Part shown: positions 8,159 to 16,705 of the stretch, in pieces
Numbering within the stretch: the stretch's first letter is position 1
Layout: each line of letters opens with the position of its first letter
NCBI RefSeq assembly: GCF_039614845.1
Contig: NZ_JBDIML010000005.1
Coordinates: 160,330-224,329, forward strand
Length of the DNA: 64,000 bases
DNA from: Ornithinibacillus xuwenensis
GTDB taxonomy: Bacteria; Bacillota; Bacilli; Bacillales; Amphibacillaceae
Direction of reading: 5' to 3'
Notes under the pieces: model-generated
Told to the model about the DNA's origin: nothing
Databases searched by the model: none
Seen by the model: the letters and a program-made list of their open reading frames with translations, nothing else
Position numbers and translations under genes: made by a program

Positions 8159-8521
8159 TGGTGGAGACGGTGGGAATCGAACCCACGTCCAAAGGTATCG
8201 GCACTCAGGCTTCTACACGTGTAGTTGGTATATTATCCTTCGCTATCTCTTCAGCGTACCAACACGCTTCCGAGTAGCTAGTCTGATTAATTTCAACGCT
8301 CATCCTCAGACTGCGGATGACCGTATAGCCCGCTTAAGTTGAGACCCTTCAATCCACTCCACGGGCGAGAGTGGGAAGGATCCTTTAGCTAGTGCTTACG
8401 CAGCTGCTAAAGAAAGATTGTTTTGTTTGCCAGTTATATTTAGGCGAATAACGTTTTACGAGTCGTAACCTCGACGCGCAACCTGAGCTCGACCTACCCC
8501 TGTCGAATCCGTAACGTCCCC
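8159..8521 (-). ncRNA. ssrA: transfer-messenger RNA (tmRNA, SsrA)
   Basis: tmRNA rescues ribosomes stalled on broken mRNA and tags the product for degradation. The 363-nt RNA begins GGGGACGTTACGGATTCGAC and ends in CCGTCTCCACCA with the T-arm GGTTCGATTCCC, so CCA is encoded. The tag reading frame (8396-8431) starts with GGC after ATAACT and encodes GKQNNLSLAAA then TAA, i.e. A-GKQNNLSLAAA on the tagged protein, shorter than the B. subtilis tag but with a degradable LAAA-type end. smpB lies upstream on the same strand, but separated by a RocB-like gene. Ends are set by the acceptor pairing. Confidence 0.97.
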
Positions 8522-8597
8522 ATAAAAGGAAAACGCTCGGGAATATATCGAGCACTTATTAGATTTAATTGTTTATCGCTTATCTGCGACATGTTTT

Positions 8598-8625
8598 ATT
8601 ATAACATATCACCATACATTTTCAA
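8598..8625 (-). promoter_or_regulatory. tmRNA promoter
   Basis: Minus-strand TTGAAA (8620-8625) and TATAAT (8598-8603) with a 16-bp spacer; transcription would begin about 70 nt before the mature 5' end, leaving a leader for RNase P. Confidence 0.75.
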
Positions 8626-8678
8626 GGTCTCTTCTATGGGATGTTTTCCCAAAGACACAAGCGTTTTCCAATTAATAC

Positions 8679-10349
8679 TTAATTTGAGTCAAGTATATGT
8701 TCAATTACAAGCTTGGTCAGGTTTGGTACAGTCTCCATCGAATAATCTATTTCGACTCGTTCAAGCTTTTTATGTGCGTCCATTCCATACGGACCAATAT
8801 TAATTACGGGAACATCAATTTCACGAATCGCATCATAATCCACGTAATGCTTTGTACCCCATCCTGGATTATTTGTCTTCACTGCTTCAATTGCTTCTTC
8901 ATCATCACTTATTGCCAAAAAGCTCATATCGGATATATATGGGAAAAAGTTCTTTACGACAATGGGATGTTCATAGGAATCCTTCATTCTTATGACCGCT
9001 TCTTGAAGAGCGTCATCTAAACGTCGTTCTTTTTCTGTTTTGCCAGTTAGTTGAACACGCGGATAATATAAGGATGAATAGAACAAGATAATAGCTGGAT
9101 TTTTATCCTCCATCCATTTCCAAGCTTCTTCAACAACCTTTATGGCATACATCCGTGTATCAAGTGAATTATCATGCAATAAATCTTGTTTAAATGACTT
9201 CATGGATTCGATATAGTCATCACCATGTGCTTTTACTAACATATGATTCATTTCTTCAAAGGTATAAACACGCGGATTCCAAGGAACCCCTGTATAAGAA
9301 TCACCTGTTAACTTGCAATATTCCTTGTAGCTATTAGCCAATGAATCCAGTGCACGCTGAAATGCGATGTCTGCTTGCTCCTTTAAAATAGAAAGTGCTT
9401 CTTTTGGTGTCCAGGAATGAAGAAAAAAATTGTAATACACAAATGCCCCTAAAGCTGTTTGTACAGTGTAAGTAGTTTTTAAATCGGATTGCTTTAACGC
9501 GACAGGCGGCAGTGTGTATTCTCCATATGCTTCATTACAGAGCGCAGGATTATAGCTTATTTGCTTCGTTAGTTCAGCAGCAAGATAGTTTGGATCGATT
9601 CCTTCAAATGCCGCTCCTACATGCGTTTCCGCTCCTGCAATATAAAAAGTAGGGAGTAGCTTTCCAACTGTTCCTTTATAAATATAACGATTTGGATCCC
9701 CTTCGTAAAGTGGTGCAACAAAATCTGAATTAATCGATCCGACATAATCAAACTGATGCTCCTGCTTCCACCTTTTTAATGTGGTCAATGCGGAAAGAAC
9801 CCCGTGAGATCCGTCTTCTTCATCACACTCAGCAACGAGCACAAGATTACCATCCAATTGATCTGGATGATTGGAAAAGTAATTCAATAGAAATAAATTA
9901 CTCGCAAGCCCGCTTTTCATATCTAAAGCTCCACGACCAAATAACCATTTATCAGGGTTTAGATGATTTTGGGCTGACTTCGGAATTTCTTCAGACTTCA
10001 ATAATTCCATCCACTCATCTGGAAGAAATGCATACTCTTCTAATTGATTAAAATCATCTACTCCTACCGTATCCATATGACCGAGCATAATAACGGTTCG
10101 ATTACTTGTACCTTTCGTACCTTTTACAAAGGCTAGTACATTATAGCGTTCCCTCTCATCATCCTCTGTTTGTTCAATAACGACATGGTTAGGATTCTCT
10201 TGAAAATATGGATAAGAAGAGATCAGTGTATATAGCGAATGAGCAAGTACGCTTTCCCCTTCTGTATTAACAATGCTTCGAATCGTTATTAACTGCTTCG
10301 TAAGGTTCAAAACATCATCCCGGCAATTCAGCATAAATGAATTTTCCAT
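8679..10349 (-). CDS. RocB-like M20 family peptidase/deacylase
   Basis: A 556-residue metallohydrolase of the M20 family, the same size as B. subtilis RocB (arginine utilisation). The first metal and catalytic motif GHMDTVG is near residue 91, GRGALDMKSG near 140 and AECDEEDGS near 175, giving the His, bridging Asp and general-base Glu pair expected for a di-zinc enzyme. The ATG at 10349 was preferred over an upstream frame start because AAAGGAGA lies nine bases before it. The gene separates smpB from ssrA, which are neighbours in B. subtilis. No arginine-catabolic genes are nearby, so the substrate is open; peptide or N-acyl amino acid hydrolysis is likely. Confidence 0.83.
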   Translation of the reverse strand: MENSFMLNCRDDVLNLTKQLITIRSIVNTEGESVLAHSLYTLISSYPYFQENPNHVVIEQTEDDERERYNVLAFVKGTKGTSNRTVIMLGHMDTVGVDDFNQLEEYAFLPDEWMELLKSEEIPKSAQNHLNPDKWLFGRGALDMKSGLASNLFLLNYFSNHPDQLDGNLVLVAECDEEDGSHGVLSALTTLKRWKQEHQFDYVGSINSDFVAPLYEGDPNRYIYKGTVGKLLPTFYIAGAETHVGAAFEGIDPNYLAAELTKQISYNPALCNEAYGEYTLPPVALKQSDLKTTYTVQTALGAFVYYNFFLHSWTPKEALSILKEQADIAFQRALDSLANSYKEYCKLTGDSYTGVPWNPRVYTFEEMNHMLVKAHGDDYIESMKSFKQDLLHDNSLDTRMYAIKVVEEAWKWMEDKNPAIILFYSSLYYPRVQLTGKTEKERRLDDALQEAVIRMKDSYEHPIVVKNFFPYISDMSFLAISDDEEAIEAVKTNNPGWGTKHYVDYDAIREIDVPVINIGPYGMDAHKKLERVEIDYSMETVPNLTKLVIEHILDSN

Positions 10350-10415
10350 TAGACATTCTCCTTTTTTAGAATAGAATATAACCCTCTTACACATAGTTTA
10401 CATATTCAGGGGATA

Positions 10416-10453
10416 AATCAAATCCACCAGCTAAGGTATCGCTTAACTGATGG
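10416..10453 (-). terminator. smpB terminator
   Basis: Minus-strand stem CCATCAGTTAAG / CTTAGCTGGTGG (12 pairs with G-U) followed by ATTTGATTT, right after the smpB stop. Confidence 0.6.
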
Positions 10454-10461
10454 AATTTTGA

Positions 10462-10929
10462 TTAACGATTATAATCTTTGATAGCACGGTCAATATCCCG
10501 CTTCATCTGCTTCTTCTTTAAATCCTCACGTTTGTCGAATTTCTTTTTCCCTTTACCAAGTCCAATTAACACCTTAGCAAACCCATTTTTAATATAAATC
10601 TTCAATGGTACAAGCGCATATCCCTCTTGCTGGGTTAAGCCAATCAATGTATCTATTTGCTTACGGTGTAGCAGCAACTTTCTTGATCTTGTTGGATCGT
10701 GATTAAAGCGATTCCCTTGCTCATATTCAGAAATGTGCAAGTTAATCAGTTGAACTTCACCACGTCTGTCAATTCTTGCATGTGAATCCTTTAAATTGAC
10801 ACGCCCAGCTCGAAGCGATTTAATCTCTGTTCCTTGTAAAACAATACCTGCTTCATATGTATCTTCTATAAAATAGTCATGTGACGCTTTTTTATTTTGT
10901 GCAATAACTTTACCTTCACCTTTAGGCAT
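10462..10929 (-). CDS. smpB: SsrA-binding protein SmpB
   Basis: SmpB binds the tRNA-like domain of tmRNA and delivers it to stalled ribosomes. The 155-residue protein has standard length and motifs: N-terminal ARNKKA-like segment (IAQNKKASHDYFI), GTEIKSLR near residue 34, and the basic C-terminal tail ending RDIDRAIKDYNR that reaches into the empty mRNA channel. A zupT-like gene lies between it and rnr, and a peptidase gene between it and ssrA, so the usual rnr-smpB-ssrA grouping is interrupted on both sides. Confidence 0.97.
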   Translation of the reverse strand: MPKGEGKVIAQNKKASHDYFIEDTYEAGIVLQGTEIKSLRAGRVNLKDSHARIDRRGEVQLINLHISEYEQGNRFNHDPTRSRKLLLHRKQIDTLIGLTQQEGYALVPLKIYIKNGFAKVLIGLGKGKKKFDKREDLKKKQMKRDIDRAIKDYNR

Positions 10930-11000
10930 CTCTAGCCCTCCTACAACTTCCGTGACCTCAATTTTAACAAATTTCGAATGGTTATTCCAATGAGAAATGT

Positions 11001-11036
11001 AAAAGTGGAACTCCGAAAAGGAATCCCACTACTGAA
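11001..11036 (-). terminator. terminator of the ZIP transporter gene
   Basis: AGTGGAACTCC / GGAATCCCACT pair over 9 of 11 positions around a GAAAA loop; a short T-run follows on the minus strand. Confidence 0.55.
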
Positions 11037-11039
11037 ATA

Positions 11040-11846
11040 CTACAACAATAATAAACTTAAAGCCATTAATGCCATCCCACTGATTAAACCATAGATGGAA
11101 ACGTGGGCCTCATCATACTTTTTCGCAGCTGGAAGCAGCTCATCTAAGGATATGAATACCATTATCCCCGCTACACTAGCAAAGATTATTCCAAACATTA
11201 TATCCGATAAAAACGGCATCAGAATAAGAAACGCCACAATTGCTCCAATTGGTTCTGCAAGTCCCGATAAGAAGGAAAATTTAAAGGCTCTCTTTTTATC
11301 ATTTGTAGCAAAATAAATCGGAACGGAAACGGCAATCCCCTCAGGTATGTTATGGATTGCAATAGCAACTGCTATGGCAAAACCTAATGCTGGATCTTCA
11401 ATGGCAGAAATAAATGTCGCAATTCCCTCTGGAAAGTTGTGAATGCCAATTGCAAGAGCCGTAAACACTCCCATTTTTAATAGCTCTGGGTTTTTAGAAT
11501 CTAACCCATTGGTTTTCATATCTTCTACTTTTTTCAGTTCGTGCGGATTCGATTTAGAAGGAACAAACCGATCAATTAATGCGATTAACAGCATACCAGC
11601 GAAGAAGGAACTAACGGTTAGCCATTGTCCTCCTTCTTTCCCTAACTCTGCTACCAATGAATCCTGCGCTTTTACAAAAATCTCAATCATTGACACATAA
11701 ATCATCACACCAGCAGAAAAACCTAGTGCAAACGATAAAAATTTCGTGTTGGTTGTTTTAGCAAAAAATGCTAACAAACTTCCAATTCCGGTTGCTAAAC
11801 CAGCAAATAATGTGAATAGGAATGCAACTATCACATCATGTGACAT
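11040..11846 (-). CDS. zupT: ZIP-family divalent metal transporter (ZupT-like)
   Basis: A 268-residue membrane protein with about eight hydrophobic segments and the two ZIP signature motifs HNFPEGIATF and HNIPEGIAVS (near residues 136 and 165), whose His and Glu residues form the binuclear metal site. ZupT proteins import zinc and also iron, manganese or cobalt. A charged cytoplasmic stretch (residues 93-120) separates the third and fourth segments. The gene has its own terminator and is inserted between rnr and smpB. No Zur or Fur box was recognised upstream. Metal preference cannot be set from sequence. Confidence 0.9.
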   Translation of the reverse strand: MSHDVIVAFLFTLFAGLATGIGSLLAFFAKTTNTKFLSFALGFSAGVMIYVSMIEIFVKAQDSLVAELGKEGGQWLTVSSFFAGMLLIALIDRFVPSKSNPHELKKVEDMKTNGLDSKNPELLKMGVFTALAIGIHNFPEGIATFISAIEDPALGFAIAVAIAIHNIPEGIAVSVPIYFATNDKKRAFKFSFLSGLAEPIGAIVAFLILMPFLSDIMFGIIFASVAGIMVFISLDELLPAAKKYDEAHVSIYGLISGMALMALSLLLL

Positions 11847-11983
11847 TTCCTTCTCCCTTTCTATGTTGTGCTACCTAATTTGTTTTTCCTAAAGGAAACT
11901 TTTTTAGTTATAGATATATACTATTCGATAACCCAAAAATGTGCAATAAAAATATTTTAAAAATTATGATGGTTACACTATCG

Positions 11984-12028
11984 ATAAAAAATAGACTAAC
12001 TCTGTTCAACAACGAGACAGAATTAGTC
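11984..12028 (-). terminator. rnr terminator
   Basis: GACTAACTCTGT (11994-12005) and ACAGAATTAGTC (12017-12028) pair over 11 of 12 bases; minus-strand readthrough enters TATTTTTTATC. Confidence 0.85.
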
Positions 12029-12053
12029 TATGCAGCTAGCACAACTACTGCGC

Positions 12054-14324
12054 TTACTTTCTTTTACGAGTCTTTGGTTTTTTAGACTTCGAACCAGGCT
12101 TATTTGACTTTGGTGCGGGCTTATTAGAATTACCACGAGCCCCTTTATTATTTTCCTTATTTGGCTTTGGTTTGCCAGGTTTCCCTTGCTTTCCTCCACC
12201 AATGATTTCAAAGTCAATAGCATGCTCATCCATGTTAACCCCAGTAACACGAACCTTGACTTCTTGCCCAATACGGTATACTTTACCGGTTCGTTCTCCA
12301 ATCATTGCATAATGACGCTCATCAAAATGATAGTAATCATCGGTTAAAAAGCTAACATGAACTAGCCCTTCAATGGTGTTCTCCAATTCAACAAATAGCC
12401 CGAAGCTTGTCACAGAGCTAATGACACCTGTGAATTCCTCACCAATACGGTCCTGCATATATTCTGCCTTTTTTAAATCATCTGTATCACGTTCTGCATC
12501 TACAGCAGTCCGTTCTTGTTCAGATGAATGCCTTGCAATCTCCGGTAATTTTTCCTTCCATGCACCAATAGTTTTTGCATCCAGACTTTTTTCAATCAAA
12601 TACGTACGGATTAAACGGTGGACAATTAAATCTGGATATCGCCTGATTGGTGATGTGAAGTGAGTATAGAATTCTGTTGCAAGCCCAAAGTGGCCAATAC
12701 CTTGTGGATCATATTTTGCCTGCTTCATCGAACGTAGCATTAGCTTCGAGATAATCATTTCCTCCGGCTTACCTTCTGCATCCTCCAAAACGGTCTGCAA
12801 ACTTTGCGGATGTATTTCGTTCGAAGTCCCCTTCACTTTATAGCCTAATCCAGCTAAAAATTCAAAGAAATGCTGCAGCTTACTTTGATCTGGGTCCTCG
12901 TGAATACGGTGGATAAATGGCACATCCATCCAATGGAAATGCTCTGCTACCGTCTCATTAGCCGCAAGCATAAATTCCTCAATTAATCGTTCTGCTACAG
13001 AACGTTCGCGAATCACTACATCTGTTGCTTTTCCGTTATCGTCCACAAGAACCTTAGCTTCTTTAAAATCAAAGTCTATTGCCCCTCGTCCCATCCGCTT
13101 TGAACGTAAAATGGATGCGAGTTTCTCCATTTCTTCAAACATCGGTACTAATGGCTCGTATTTTTCACGTAGGGCTTCATCCTTCTCAACTAAAATCCGA
13201 TTTACATCATGATAAGTCATTCGTTCTGTTGTCTTGATTACACTTTGGAATATTTCATGATTAACAACTTTTCCAGTAGCGTCTATTTCCATTTCACAGC
13301 TCAAGGTTAATCGGTCTACCTTAGGATTTAACGAACAGATCCCATTTGATAATCGATGTGGAATCATTGGAATTACTCGGTCTACTAGGTATACACTGGT
13401 TCCCCGTTCTAATGCTTCCTTATCAATTGGTGAACCTTCTGTTACATAATAACTAACATCTGCAATATAAACTCCTAGCTTATAGTTACCATTATCCAGC
13501 TTTTTCACCGTCACCGCATCATCAAGGTCTTTTGCGTCAGCACCATCTATCGTTACGATTACTTCATCTCGCAAATCTCTTCTATTTTCTATTTCTGATT
13601 CCGCAATTGTATCTGGCGTACTCATAGCTTGATCTAATACCTCAGAGGGAAAATCCATCTTGATTCCATGTTTATAAATAATGGAAATAATATCGATACC
13701 AGGATCATTTTTATGTCCTAAGATTTGCGTAATTTCGCCTTCAGCACTCATTCTATTCTCAGGATACTTCGTAATCTTGGCAATAACCTTATGCCCACTA
13801 ACTGCACCATTTATTTTTCCCTTTGGTATGAAGATATCATTAGGAATTCGTTTATCATCTGCTACAACAAACCCAAACGCCTTATTGTCCTCAAAGGTTC
13901 CAACTACTTCTGTAATCGAGCGCTCAAGGATTCTAATTACCGTTCCTTCTGGTCGACTACCAGCAGCATCTCGCTTTTCAATTCGAACAAGCACTTTATC
14001 ATTATTCATAGCTGAAGCTAAATCGGAATGATGGATATACACATCTGTTTCATTCTCATCATCTGGTATAAGAAACGCAAATCCCTTTGCGTGCATTTGA
14101 ATCTTTCCTCGAATTAAGTTCATTTTTTCAGGTAAGCCGAAACGATTCTTTCTCGTTCGAACTAGTTCACCATTATGCTCCATTTCATTTAACGCTTTAA
14201 TTAATTCTTTAAATTCTACTACATCGGTAATTTCTAATATTTCCTCTAGCTCATCAACTGCTAATGGTTTTGAATCATATGTCTTAAAAAACTCTCTTAC
14301 CTTATCAATCATTACTTCACTCAT
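12054..14324 (-). CDS. rnr: ribonuclease R
   Basis: A 756-residue processive 3'-5' exoribonuclease that degrades structured RNA and, with tmRNA/SmpB, non-stop mRNA. Domains in order: an N-terminal winged-helix region, two cold-shock domains (about residues 65-220), the RNB catalytic domain with the Asp cluster in DGADAKDLDDAV near residue 260, a C-terminal S1 domain (about 625-705, GEEFTGVISSVTSFGLFVEL), and a lysine/proline/asparagine-rich tail of about 45 residues ending KTRKRK. It is flanked by est/secG upstream as in B. subtilis. Length is typical. Confidence 0.97.
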   Translation of the reverse strand: MSEVMIDKVREFFKTYDSKPLAVDELEEILEITDVVEFKELIKALNEMEHNGELVRTRKNRFGLPEKMNLIRGKIQMHAKGFAFLIPDDENETDVYIHHSDLASAMNNDKVLVRIEKRDAAGSRPEGTVIRILERSITEVVGTFEDNKAFGFVVADDKRIPNDIFIPKGKINGAVSGHKVIAKITKYPENRMSAEGEITQILGHKNDPGIDIISIIYKHGIKMDFPSEVLDQAMSTPDTIAESEIENRRDLRDEVIVTIDGADAKDLDDAVTVKKLDNGNYKLGVYIADVSYYVTEGSPIDKEALERGTSVYLVDRVIPMIPHRLSNGICSLNPKVDRLTLSCEMEIDATGKVVNHEIFQSVIKTTERMTYHDVNRILVEKDEALREKYEPLVPMFEEMEKLASILRSKRMGRGAIDFDFKEAKVLVDDNGKATDVVIRERSVAERLIEEFMLAANETVAEHFHWMDVPFIHRIHEDPDQSKLQHFFEFLAGLGYKVKGTSNEIHPQSLQTVLEDAEGKPEEMIISKLMLRSMKQAKYDPQGIGHFGLATEFYTHFTSPIRRYPDLIVHRLIRTYLIEKSLDAKTIGAWKEKLPEIARHSSEQERTAVDAERDTDDLKKAEYMQDRIGEEFTGVISSVTSFGLFVELENTIEGLVHVSFLTDDYYHFDERHYAMIGERTGKVYRIGQEVKVRVTGVNMDEHAIDFEIIGGGKQGKPGKPKPNKENNKGARGNSNKPAPKSNKPGSKSKKPKTRKRK

Positions 14325-14376
14325 GATTACACCTTCTTTCTCTTTTTCTAATACTTGACCGAGTATTGTTATAATA

Positions 14377-15123
14377 TTATTTTTCCCAATCTAATGATTC
14401 TAAAAACGCATAAATGTCTTCGTGAAGCTGTTCTTTTTCTTTATCTAAGGTAATAACATGGCCAGACTCTTCATACCATTTTATATCTTTACGATCCGAT
14501 TCCACATTATCATAAATATATGTAGCACTCTCTGTATTGATCATTTTATCCAATCTAGCTTGCACAACCATTGTTGGTGTGTAGATGGTATCTATATTTT
14601 GTTTTACCGTTTTAATGAGTTTCCCTAGTTCTGTAAACATTGGAGTTGAATTTTCCATTAGCGCTGTAACTTCTTCTGTAATGGTTTCGTCATCTTTTCC
14701 TTCTAATTGCTTGTATTCCTTCGAAAAGACTTGAAAGCCGGATGTCAGCTGCTTTTCATTATCAAAGAACATTGGCGCACACATCGGGATAACTGCTTTA
14801 ATATTTTCAGAATACGATAGCTTTAACCCAAGAACACCACCAAGAGATAAGCCAGCTACTGCAATTTCATCGTATCCTAAATCTTTTAAATGCAAAAAGG
14901 CATGCTGAACATCTTCCCACCACTCATCTGGTCTTGTGTTAATTAATTCTTCTGGTGGTGCCCCATGTCCGCGATAGATTGGTGCATGAGATGTATACCC
15001 CTTTTTCTCAAGGAAACGGCCTAACATTCTAACATCTGCTGAATGACCAGTAAAACCATGTAATAACAGAACCGCCCGAGGACCAGCTTCAAACGTAAAC
15101 GGTTTTGGTTGAATGACTCTCAT
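14377..15123 (-). CDS. est: carboxylesterase Est / monoacylglycerol lipase (YvaK)
   Basis: A 248-residue alpha/beta hydrolase matching the Bacillus/Geobacillus carboxylesterase Est30 family. The nucleophile elbow GLSLGG places Ser93; the acid is in ARLDKMI and the base His in SGHVITLD, and LLHGFTG (residues 20-26) forms the oxyanion hole. It hydrolyses short-chain acyl esters and monoacylglycerols in the cytoplasm. It lies between secG and rnr, as in B. subtilis, probably in one operon, though its tie to RNA decay or secretion is only positional. Confidence 0.93.
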   Translation of the reverse strand: MRVIQPKPFTFEAGPRAVLLLHGFTGHSADVRMLGRFLEKKGYTSHAPIYRGHGAPPEELINTRPDEWWEDVQHAFLHLKDLGYDEIAVAGLSLGGVLGLKLSYSENIKAVIPMCAPMFFDNEKQLTSGFQVFSKEYKQLEGKDDETITEEVTALMENSTPMFTELGKLIKTVKQNIDTIYTPTMVVQARLDKMINTESATYIYDNVESDRKDIKWYEESGHVITLDKEKEQLHEDIYAFLESLDWEK

Positions 15124-15190
15124 CTATTAAAACTCCTTTTCCTACTATATACTGTACCCTTTATACACTAAACTACACAAAAATCACAAT

Positions 15191-15223
15191 AAAAAACCCT
15201 TACCACTAGTTTGTGATAAGGGC
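15191..15223 (-). terminator. terminator after secG
   Basis: Minus-strand stem CCCTTATCAC / GTGGTAAGGG followed by TTTTTTATTG. It would separate secG from est unless read through. Confidence 0.85.
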
Positions 15224-15232
15224 TATTCTAGA

Positions 15233-15466
15233 CTATTGTAATACATATGCACTAAGGAAAGTTAAGACAAAGAAGAGGACACCTGTTACGATTGTTGCTC
15301 GGTGTAAAACTAAATCAATCCCTCTAGCTTTTTGTTTCCCAAATAATTGCTCAGCGCCACCGGAGATAGCTCCTGATAAGCCGGCACTCTTACCGCTTTG
15401 TAATAGAACTAAAATTATCATAATGATTGCATCAAGCACTAGTAGTACGTTTACAAAACTAGCCAT
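15233..15466 (-). CDS. secG: preprotein translocase subunit SecG
   Basis: SecG is the small accessory subunit of the SecYEG protein-conducting channel. The 77-residue product from the ATG at 15466 has two membrane helices (about residues 4-22 and 55-76) joined by a loop with the family motif QSGKSAGLSGAISGGAEQLFG. A longer frame begins eight codons upstream, but that region contains the GGAGG ribosome-binding site itself, and B. subtilis SecG is also about 76 residues, so the shorter start is preferred. Confidence 0.95.
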   Translation of the reverse strand: MASFVNVLLVLDAIIMIILVLLQSGKSAGLSGAISGGAEQLFGKQKARGIDLVLHRATIVTGVLFFVLTFLSAYVLQ

Positions 15467-15512
15467 GTTTCCATGACACCTCCTGAACATATACAGACAA
15501 ATAACTATTCAT

Positions 15513-15542
15513 ACTGTAGCATAATTTCGAATACTTTATCAA
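15513..15542 (-). promoter_or_regulatory. probable secG promoter
   Basis: Minus-strand TTGATA (15537-15542) and TACAGT (15513-15518), 18 bp apart, about 45 nt before secG. Confidence 0.45.
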
Positions 15543-15657
15543 GCTATTTTTCGAAAAACTCTATTATCCGATAGATTTATTCAACTTCATTCGCATTTTA
15601 AACCGCTTTCGACTATGATAAAAGTATAAATAGATAGATGTTTGGAGCGTGAAATAA

Positions 15658-16575
15658 GTGAAGACAACCTTTTGGATGGAATCAAAAGATAATGTACAAA
15701 TCTATGTTGAAAAATGGTATGACAAAGATAAGCAGCCAAAAGCAGTTATTCAGTTAGCCCACGGAATGGTGGAGCATTTTCAGCGTTATCATCATTTTGC
15801 CCAGTATTTACTAGAGCATGATATCTTTATTTACGGAAACGATCATCGTGGCCATGGGAAGACAGGTGAAAAACAAGGGATAATGGGGTATCTATCAGAC
15901 AAGGATGGATTTCAAAAAACAACAGATGATCTATTTGCAATTACACAACATATTAAACAAGACTATCCAAATACGCCTGTTTTCTTGCTTGGACATAGTA
16001 TGGGATCTTTTCTTGCGAGACACTATATACAAGAGCATAGTGAAGCCATTGAAGGCGTTATTTTGTCTGGGACTGGATTTTATCCAAAAGCAACTACAAT
16101 TTTCGGAAAAGCACTAGCAGCAAGACTCTCTCCAAGAAAGAAATCACCACTAATGAACAAGCTTGCATTTGGTGCATTTAATCGGAAAATAACAAACCCT
16201 CACACACGATTTGATTGGATATCTAGAGACAAACAAATCGTAGAGGCATATCTACAAGACCGATTCTCAGGCTATATACCAACGGCAAGATTTTTCTATG
16301 ACCTTATGTCTGGAATACAATCGATACATAATCAAAAGCAGAATCAGAATATCCGAAAAGATTTACCCATGCTTTTCATTAGTGGTGACGCAGATCCTGT
16401 AGGGAATTACGGAAAAGGCGTCTGGAAAACTACTTCCTTATATAAGAATGTTGGTATTGAAAAGATTACAACGACATTATACGAAGGAGCTCGCCACGAA
16501 GTATTAAATGAAATCAATAAGGAAGAAGTCTATCAGTTTGTAGAAAAGTGGATTTCACAGCATTTACCATCATAA
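15658..16575 (+). CDS. alpha/beta hydrolase, lysophospholipase / monoglyceride lipase-like
   Basis: A 305-residue member of the serine aminopeptidase S33 / PldB group. QLAHGMVEHFQRY (residues 37-49) gives the oxyanion-hole region, LLGHSMGSF near residue 112 the nucleophile Ser, SGDADPVGN near 242 the acid and the His lies in GARHEVLNE near 280; YGNDHRGHGKTGE is typical of monoglyceride lipases. No signal peptide is present, so it acts in the cytoplasm, probably on lysolipid or monoacylglycerol esters. The start is GTG with a GGAG site upstream. It stands alone before ptsI. Exact substrate unknown. Confidence 0.87.
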   Translation: MKTTFWMESKDNVQIYVEKWYDKDKQPKAVIQLAHGMVEHFQRYHHFAQYLLEHDIFIYGNDHRGHGKTGEKQGIMGYLSDKDGFQKTTDDLFAITQHIKQDYPNTPVFLLGHSMGSFLARHYIQEHSEAIEGVILSGTGFYPKATTIFGKALAARLSPRKKSPLMNKLAFGAFNRKITNPHTRFDWISRDKQIVEAYLQDRFSGYIPTARFFYDLMSGIQSIHNQKQNQNIRKDLPMLFISGDADPVGNYGKGVWKTTSLYKNVGIEKITTTLYEGARHEVLNEINKEEVYQFVEKWISQHLPS

Positions 16576-16580
16576 TTTTC

Positions 16581-16595
16581 ATTAAAACGTTTTCA
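16581..16595 (+). promoter_or_regulatory. candidate cre (CcpA) site upstream of ptsI
   Basis: ATTAAAACGTTTTCA differs from the cre consensus WTGNAANCGNWNNCA at one position (T for G at 3). It lies about 110 bp before ptsI and just after the lipase stop codon. Carbon control of ptsI here is an inference. Confidence 0.35.
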
Positions 16596-16705
16596 ATGTG
16601 AACAATTTGTATCATAGAGTAGAATTGCTTGAATCCATTAGTGTTAACGGGTAACATAGTATAGTAATAAAAGATTATATATTATTGAAGGGTTGGTACT
16701 ATCGT

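Noticed and set aside
12023..12301. 92-codon frame overlapping the 3' end of rnr on the same strand
   Set aside because: Shadow frame of rnr's S1 and basic-tail region with no start signal.
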